DNA from: Stictocephala bisonia
Lineage: Eukaryota > Arthropoda > Insecta > Hemiptera > Membracidae
Reading direction: 5' to 3'
DNA: 64,000 bases
NCBI GenBank assembly: GCA_035578905.1
Contig: JAQJVL010002634.1
Coordinates: 1 to 64,000, forward strand
Shown here one piece after another: positions 52,880 to 61,335 of this stretch (the stretch's first letter is position 1; each line of letters opens with the position of its first letter). The notes under the pieces are model-generated. The model ran no database searches and was not told the origin of the DNA. It worked only from the letters and a program-made list of their open reading frames with translations. A program made the position numbers and the translations under genes.

Positions 52880-53560
52880 CTCAAAGATCGCAAGATTGAA
52901 ACTCAAAGATCGCAGATTTAAACTCAAAGATCGCAAGATTGAAACTCAAAGATCGCAAGATTGAAACTCAAAAATCGCAAGAATGAAACTCAAAGATCGC
53001 AGATTGAAAACTTCAAAGAATGCAGGATTGAAACTCAAAGATCGAAAGATTTGAAACTCAAAGATCGCAAGATTGAAACCAAAAGATCACAAGATTAAAA
53101 CTCAAATATCGCAAGATTAAAACTCAAAGATCAGCAAGATTTAAACTTAGAGATTCGCAAGATTGAAAACTCAAAGATCGCAAGATTGAAACTCAAAGAT
53201 CGCAAGATTAAAACTCAAAGATAGCAAGATTTGAACCACAAAGATCGAAGTTTAAAACTCAAAGATCGCAAAATTGAAACTCAAAGATGGCAAAGATTGA
53301 AACACAAAGATCGCAAGACTGAAACTCAAAGATCGCAAGATTTAAAATCAAAGATTGCAAGTTGAAACTCAAAGATCGCAAGATTTAAACTCAAAGATAG
53401 CAAGATTGAAACTCAAAGATAGCAAGTTTGAAACTCAAAGATCGCATGATGAAACTCAAAAATCGCAAGATTGAAACTCAAAGATCACAAGATTAAAATT
53501 CAAAAGATCGCAAGATTGAAAGCTCAAAGAGTCGAACGATTGAAACTCAAAAGATCGCAA
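52880..53560 (+). repeat. Second nearly clean pocket inside degraded block 2
   Basis: Monomers are mostly 22 bp with single-base indels. The order (AATGCAGG, GATCGAAAG, AAACCAAAAGATCAC, AAATATCGC, ACCACAAAG, AAGACTG, GCATGAT, GATCACAAG, TCGAACG) matches the right-hand family beginning near 55,560. The switch from the 2.2-kb family to the right-hand family therefore happens somewhere within 43.1-52.9 kb, hidden by the poor sequence. Confidence 0.75.
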
Positions 53561-54800
53561 GATTGAAACTCAAAGATCCCCAAAAATTGGAAAAAATCAA
53601 AGATCGCAAGATTGAAAAACAAAGATCGCAAAAATGATACCCAAAGATCGCAAAAATTGAAACTCAAAGGGTCGCAAGATTGAAACTCAAAAAATCAGGA
53701 TTGAAAAATCAAAAAATCGCAAGATTGAAACTCAAAGATCGCAAGAATTTTTAAAATAAAAAATAGTAAGATTGAAAAATCAAAGATCGAAGGGTTGAAA
53801 CCCCAAAGAATTTCAGGATTGAAAACTCAAAGATCGAAAGATGAAACTCAAAGATCGCAAGATTTTAAAAACCCAAAAGGGTAACAAGGGTTAAAAAATC
53901 AAATATCGTAAGATTTTTAAAACCCAAAAATCACAAAATTGAAACTTAGAAAAAAGCAAGATTGAAAATCAAAGAAAAGCCAAATTTGAAACTCAAAGAA
54001 CGCATGATTTTAAACTCAAAAATCGCAAGATTGAAAATCAAAAAATCGCAAAATTGAAAAAAAAAAGAACCCAAGATTGACTCAAAGATCGCAAGATTGA
54101 AACTCAAAGATGCGCAAGATTGAAACTTAAAGATAGCAGATTGAAACTCAAAGATCGGCAAGTTTGAAACTCAAAGGATCGCAAGATTGAAACTCAAAGA
54201 TCGCAAGATTGAAACTCAAAGATCGCAAGACTGACTCATAGATCACAAGATTAAAATCAAAGATCGCAAGAATGAAACTAAAAGATCGCAAGATTGAAAC
54301 TCAAAGATAGCAAGATTGAAACTCAAAGATAGCAAGTTTGAAAATCAAAGATCGCATGATTGAAACTCAAAAATCGCAAGATTGAAACTCAAAGATCACA
54401 AGATTAAAATTCAAAGATCGCAAAGATTGAAACTCAAAGATCGAACGATTGAAACTCAAAGATCGCAAGATTGAAACTCAAAGATCGCAAGATTGAAACT
54501 CAAAGATCGCAAGATTGAAACTCAAAGATCGCAAGATTGAAACTCAAAGATTGCAAAATTGAAACTCAAAGATCGCAAGATTGAAACTCAAAATTGGCAA
54601 GATTGAAACTCAAAGATTGCGAAGATTCATACTCAAAGATAGCAAGATTGAATTTCAAAGATTGCAAGATTGAAACTTAAAGATTGCAAATTGAAACTCA
54701 AAGATCGCAAGATTAAAACTCAAGATCGAACGACTTTGAAACTCAAGATCGCAAGATTGAAACTCAAAGATCGCAAGATTGAAAGCTCAAGATCGCAGAT

Positions 54801-57800
54801 TAAACTCCAAAGATCGCAAGATTGAAACTCAAAGATCGCAAGATTGAAACTCAAAGATCGCAAGATTGAAACTCAAAGATCGCAAGATTGAAACTCAAAG
54901 ATCGCAAGATTGAAACTCAAAGATCGCAAGATTGAAACTCAAAGATCGCAAGATTGAAACTCAAAGATCTCAAGATTGAAACTAAAAGATCGCAAGATTG
55001 AAAATCAAAGATCGCAAGAATGAGACCCAAAGATCGCAAGATTGAAACTCAAAGATCGAAGGATTGAAACTCAAAGATTGCATGATTGAAACTCAAAGAT
55101 CGCAAGATTTAAATTCAAAGATCGCAAGATTGAAACTCAAAGATCGCAAGATTGAAACTCAAAGATCGCAAGATTGAAACTCAAAGATAGCAAGTTTGAA
55201 ACTCTAGATCGCAAGATTGAAACTCAAAGATCGCAAGATTGAAACTCAAAGATCAGCAAGATTGAAACTCAAAGATCGCAAGATTGAAACTCAAAGATAG
55301 CAAGTTTGTAACTCAAAGATCGCAAGATTGAAACTCAAAGATCGCAAGATTGAAACTCAAAGATCGCAAGATTGAAATTCAAAGATCGCAAGATTGAAAC
55401 TCAAAGATCGAAAGATTGAAACTCAAAGATCGCAAGATTGAAACTCAAAGATCGCAAGATTGAAACTCAAAGATCGCAAGATTGAAACTCAAAGATCGCA
55501 AGATTTAAACTAAAAAATAGCAAGATTGAAACTCAAAGATCGAAGGATTGAAACTCAAAGAATGCAGGATTGAAACTCAAAGATCGAAAGATTGAAACTC
55601 AAAGATCGCAAGATTGAAACCAAAAGATCACAAGATTAAAACTCAAATATCGCAAGATTAAAACTCAAAGATCACAAGATTGAAACTTAGAGATTGCAAG
55701 ATTGAAACTCAAAGATCGCAAGATTGAAACTCAAAGATCGTAAGATTGAAACTCAAAGATAGCAAGATTGAACCACAAAGATCGCAAGTTTAAAACTCAA
55801 AGATCGCAAAATTGAATTTCAAAGATGGCAAGATTGAAACTCAAAGATCGCAAGACTGAAGCTTAAAGATCGCAAGATTTAAAATCAAAGATTGCAAGAT
55901 TGAAACTCAAAGATCGCAAGATTTAAACTCAAAGATAGCAAGATTGAAACTCAAAGATAGCAAGTTTGAAACTCAAAGATCGCATGATTGAAACTCAAAA
56001 ATCGCAAGATTGAAACTCAAAGATTACAAGATTAAAATTCAAAGATCGCAAGATTGAAACTCAAAGATCGAACGATTGAAACTAAAAGATCGCAAGATTG
56101 AAACTCAAAGATCGCAAGATTGAAACTCAAAGATCGCAAGATTGAAACTCAAAGATCGCAAGATTAAAACTTAAAGATTGCAAAATTGAAACTCAAAGAT
56201 CGCAAGATTGAAACTCAAAAATGGCAAGATTGAAACTCAAAGATTGCAAGATTCAAACTCAAAGATAGCAAGATTGAATCTCAAAGATTGCAAGATTGAA
56301 ACTTAAAGATTTCAAAATTGAAACTCAAAGATCGCAAGATTAAAACTCAAAGATCGAACGATTGAAACTCAAGGATCGCAAGATTGAAACTCAAAGATCG
56401 CAAGATTGAAACTCAAAGATCGCAAGATTGAAACTCAAAGATCGCAAGATTGAAACTCAAAGATCGCAAGATTGAAACTCAAAGATCGCAAGATTGAAAC
56501 TCAAAGATCGCAAGATTGAAACTCAAAGATCGCAAGATTGAAACTTAAAGATAGCAAGATTGAAACTCAAAGATCGCAAGTTTAAAACTCAAAGATCGCA
56601 AAATTGAAACTCAAAGATGGCAAGATTGAAACTCAAAGATCGCAAGACTGAAACTCAAAGATCGTAAGATTTAAAATCAAAGATTGCAAGAATGAAACAA
56701 AAAAGATTTCAAGATTTAAACTCAAAGATAGCAAGATTGAAACTCAAAGATCGCAAGATTGAAACTCAAAGATCGCAAGATTGAAACTCTAAGATTGCAA
56801 AATTGAAACTCAAAGATCGCAAGATTGAAACTCAAAAATGGCAAGATTGAAACTCAAAGATCGCAAGATTCAAACTCAAAGATAGCAAGATTGAAACTCA
56901 AAGATTGCAAGATTGAAACTCAAAGATCGCAAGATTGAAACTCAAAGATCGCAAGATTGAAACTCAAAGATAGCAAGTTTAAAACTCAAAGATCGCATGA
57001 TTGACACTCAAAAATCGCAAGATTGAAACTCAAAGATTACAAGATTAAAATTCAAAGATCGCAAGATTGAAACTCAAAGATCGCAAGATTTAAACTCAAA
57101 GATAGCAAGATTGAAACTCAAAGATAGCAAGTTTAAAACTCAAAGATCGCATGATTGACACTCAAAAATCGCAAGATTGAAACTCAAAGATTACAAGATT
57201 AAAATTCAAAGATCGCAAGATTGAAACTCAAAGATCGAACGATTGAAACTCAAAGATCGCAAGATTGAAACTCAAAGATCGCAAGATTGAAACTCAAAGA
57301 TCGCAAGATTGAAACTCAAAGATCGCAAGATTGAAACTCAAAGATTGCAAAATTGAAACTCAAAGATCGCAAGATTGAAACTCAAAATTGGCAAGATTGA
57401 AACTCAAAGATTGCAAGATTCATACTCAAAGATAGCAAGATTGAATTTCAAAGATTGCAAGATTGAAACTTAAAGATTGCAAAATTGAAACTCAAAGATC
57501 GCAAGATTAAAACTCAAAGATCGAACGATTGAAACTCAAGAATCGCAAGATTGAAACTCAAAGATCGCAAGATTGAAACTCAAAGATCGCAAGATTGAAA
57601 CTCAAAGATCGCAAGATTGAAACTCAAAGATCGCAAGATTGAAACTCAAAGATCGCAAGATTGAAACTCAAAGATCGCAAGATTGAAACTCAAAGATCAC
57701 AAGATTAAAATTCAAAGATCGCAAGATTGAAACTCAAAGATCGAACGATTGAAACTCAAAGATCGCAAGATTGAAACTCAAAGATCGCAAGATTGAAACT

Positions 57801-58280
57801 CAAAGATCGCAAGATTGAAACTCAAAGATGGCAAGATTGAAACTCAAAGATCGCAAGAGTGAAACTCAAAGATCGCAAGATTTAAAATCAAAGATTGCAA
57901 GATTGAAACTCAAAGATCGCAAGATTTAAACTCAAAGATAGCAAGATTGAAACTCAAAGATAGCAAGTTTGAAACTCAAAGATCGCATGATTGAAACTTA
58001 AAAATCGCAAGATTGAAACTCAAAGATCACAAGATTGAAATTCAAAGATCGCAAGATTGAAACTCAAAGATCGAACGATTGAAACTCAAAGATCGCAAGA
58101 TTGAAACTCAAAGATCGCAAGATTGAAACTCAAAGATCGCAAGATTGAAAATCAAAGATCGCAAGAATGAGACCCAAAGATCGCAAGATTGAAACTCAAA
58201 GATCGAAGGATTGAAACTCAAAGAATGCAGGATTGAAACTCAAAGATCGCAAGATTGAAACTCAAAGATCGCAAGATTTA
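54801..58280 (+). repeat. Higher-order repeat, right family, copy 1 region
   Basis: Intact satellite. Markers repeat in the next copy at 2,769-2,773 bp: GATCGAAAG at 55,582 and 58,355, CAAGGATCGC at 56,370 and 59,139, and the AATGAAACAAAAAAG monomer at 56,691 and 59,460. The 4-bp difference between offsets is explained by one shortened monomer at about 58,912 in copy 2. Within this stretch a run reading GATAGC, AAGTTTAAAAC, CATGATTGACAC is duplicated (about 56,965 and 57,120). Several runs of pure consensus occur, for example about 54,820-54,960, 56,380-56,530 and 57,560-57,690. Confidence 0.85.
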
Positions 58281-61200
58281 AACTAAAAAATAGCAAGATT
58301 GAAACTCAAAGATCAAAGGATTGAAACTCAAAGAATGCAGGATTGAAACTCAAAGATCGAAAGATTGAAACTCAAAGATCGCAAGATTGAAACCAAAAGA
58401 TCACAAGATTAAAACTCAAATATCGCAAGATTAAAACTCAAAGATCACAAGATTGAAACTTAGAGATTGCAAGATTGAAACTCAAAGATCGCAAGATTGA
58501 AACTCAAAGATCGTAAGATTGAAACTCAAAGATAGCAAGATTGAACCACAAAGATCGCAAGTTTAAAACTCAAAGATCGCAAAATTGAATTTCAAAGATG
58601 TCAAGATTAAAACTCAAAGATCGCAAGACTGAAGCTTAAAGATCGCAAGATTTAAAATCAAAGATTGCAAGATTGAAACTCAAAGATCGCAAGATTTAAA
58701 CTCAAAGATAGCAAGATTGAAACTCAAAGATAGCAAGTTTGAAACTCAAAGATCGCATGATTGAAACTCAAAAATCGCAAGATTGAAACTCAAAGATTAC
58801 AAGATTAAAATTCAAAGTTCGCAAGATTGAAACTCAAAGATCGAACGATTGAAACTAAAAGATCGCAAGATTGAAACTCAAAGATCGCAAGATTGAAACT
58901 CAAAGATCGCAAGAAACTCAAAGATCGCAAGATTAAAACTTAAAGATCGCAAAATTGAATCTCAAAGATCGCAAGATTGAAACTCAAAAATGGCAAGATT
59001 GAAACTCAAAGATTGCAAGATTCAAACTCAAAGATAGCAAGATTGAATCTCAAAGATTGCAAGATTGAAACTTAAAGATTTCAAAATTGAAACTCAAAGA
59101 TCGCAAGATTAAAACTCAAAGATCGAACGATTGAAACTCAAGGATCGCAAGATTGAAACTCAAAGATCGCAAGATTGAAACTCAAAGATCGCAAGATTGA
59201 AACTCAAAGATCGCAAAATTGAAACTCAAAGATCGCAAGATTGAAACTCAAAGATCGCAAGATTGAAACTCAAAGATCGCAAGATTGAAACTCAAAGATC
59301 GCAAGATTGAAACTTAAAGATAGCAAGATTGAAACTCAAAGATCGCAAGTTTAAAACTCAAAGATCGCAAAATTGAAACTCAAAGATGGCAAGATTGAAA
59401 CTCAAAGATCGCAAGACTGAAACTCAAAGATCGTAAGATTTAAAATCAAAGATTGCAAGAATGAAACAAAAAAGATTTCAAGATTTCAACTAAAAGATAG
59501 CAAGATTGAAACTCAAAGATAGCAAGTTTGAAACTCAAAGATCGCATGATTGAAACTCAAAAATCGCAAGATTGAAACTCAAAGATCACAAGATTGAAAT
59601 TCAAAGATCGCAAGATTGAATCTCACAGATCGAACGATTGAAACTCAAAGATCGCAAGATTGAAACTCAAAGATCACAAGATTGAAACTCAAAGATCGCA
59701 AGATTGAAACTCAAAGATCGCAAGATTGAAACCAAAAGATCACAAGATTAAATTTCAAATATCGCAAGATTAAAACTCAAAGATCGCAAGATTGAAACTC
59801 AAAGATCGCAAGATTAAAACTCAAAGATAGCAAGTTTGAACCACAAAGATCACAAGTTTAAAACTCAAAGATCGCAAAATTGAAACTCAAAGATGGCAAG
59901 ATTGAAACTCAAAGATCGCAAGACTGAAACTCAAAGATCGCAAGATTTAAAATCAAAGATTGCAAGATTGAAACTCAAAGATCGCAAGATTTAAACTCAA
60001 AGATAGCAAGATTGAAACTCAAAGATAGCAAGTTTAAAACTCAAAGATCGCATGATTGACACTCAAAAATCGCAAGATTGAAACTCAAAGATCACAAGAT
60101 TGAAATTCAAAGATCGCAAGATTGAAACTCAAAGATCGAACGATTGAAACTCAAAGATCGCAAGATTGAAACTCAAAGATAGCAAGTTTGAAACTCAAAG
60201 ATCGCATGATTGAAACTCAAAAATCGCAAGATTGAAACTCAAAGATCACAAGATTAAAATTCAAAGATCGCAAGATTGAAACTCAAAGATCGAACGATTG
60301 AAACTCAAAGATCGCAAGATTGAAACTCAAAGATCGCAAGATTGAAACTCAAAGATCGCAAGATTGAAACTCAAAGATCGCAAGATTGAAACTCAAAGAT
60401 TGCAAAATTGAAACTCAAAGATCGCAAGATTGAAACTCAAAATTGGCAAGATTGAAACTCAAAGATTGCAAGATTCATACTCAAAGATAGCAAGATTGAA
60501 TTTCAAAGATTGCAAGATTGAAACTTAAAGATTGCAAAATTGAAACTCAAAGATCGCAAGATTAAAACTCAAAGATCGAACGATTGAAACTCAAGAATCG
60601 CAAGATTGAAACTCAAAGATCGCAAGATTGAAACTCAAAGATCGCAAGATTGAAACTCAAAGATCGCAAGATTGAAACTCAAAGATCGCAAGATTGAAAC
60701 TCAAAGATCGCAAGATTGAAACTCAAAGATCGCAAGATTGAAACTCAAAGATCACAAGATTAAAATTCAAAGATCGCAAGATTGAAACTCAAAGATCGAA
60801 CGATTGAAACTCAAAGATCGCAAGATTGAAACTCAAAGATCGCAAGATTGAAACTCAAAGATCGCAAGATTGAAACTCAAAGATGGCAAGATTGAAACTC
60901 AAAGATCGCAAGATTGAAACTCAAAGATCGCAAGATTTATAATCAAAGATTGCAAGATTGAAACTCAAAGATCGCAAGATTTAAACTCAAAGATAGCAAG
61001 ATTGAAACTCAAAGATAGCAAGTTTGAAACTCAAAGATCGCATGATTGAAACTTAAAAATCGCAAGATTGAAACTCAAAGATCACAAGATTGAAATTCAA
61101 AGATCGCAAGATTGAAACTCAAAGATCGAACGATTAAAACTCAAAGATCGCAAGATTGAAACTCAAAGATCGCAAGATTGAAACTCAAAGATCGCAAGAT

Positions 61201-61335
61201 TGAAAATCAAAGATCGCAAGAATGAGACCCAAAGATCGCAAGATTGAAACTCAAAGATCGAAGGATTGAAACTCAAAGAATGCAGGATTGAAACTCAAAG
61301 ATCGCAAGATTGAAACTCAAAGATCGCAAGATTTA
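58281..61335 (+). repeat. Higher-order repeat, right family, copy 2
   Basis: Markers match the following copy at 3,055 bp before the shortened monomer (GATCAAAGG at 58,311 and 61,366; GATCGAAAG at 58,355 and 61,410) and at 3,059 bp after it (CAAGGATCGC at 59,139 and 62,198; AATGAAAC at 59,460 and 62,519; AATTTCAAAT at 59,751 and 62,810). The shortened monomer near 58,912 lacks ATTG and measures 18 bp. This copy also has seven extra monomers near 60,170-60,330 compared with the next. Confidence 0.9.

Larger units (their letters stand above)
41000..54800 (+). repeat. Degraded satellite block 2, insertion-rich
   Basis: The satellite continues but is disturbed by added bases and long homopolymers: 17 A at 44,581-44,597, seven G at 51,747-51,753, and many TTTTT, CCCC and GGGG runs not seen in intact parts. 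CTC often becomes AAATC, and CGCAAG often becomes CCCAAG or GGGAAG. Onset is gradual (41.0-41.6 kb), the worst part is 43.1-52.9 kb, and recovery is at about 54.1-54.8 kb. Higher-order markers persist in order, for example degraded GATCGAAGG plus AATGCAGG pairs at about 43,300, 44,106, 45,416, 45,805 and 46,765. I infer poor consensus over ordinary satellite. All open frames inside are noise. Confidence 0.85.

Noticed and set aside
41880..54161. Many frames of 60-100 residues on both strands in 41.9-54.2 kb
   Set aside because: They result from indels that remove the regular stop codons of the satellite. Their peptides are shuffled versions of the same monomer translation.
41000..54800. Repeat-induced point mutation or similar hypermutation
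   Set aside because: That process gives C-to-T changes without length change. Here insertions and homopolymer runs dominate.
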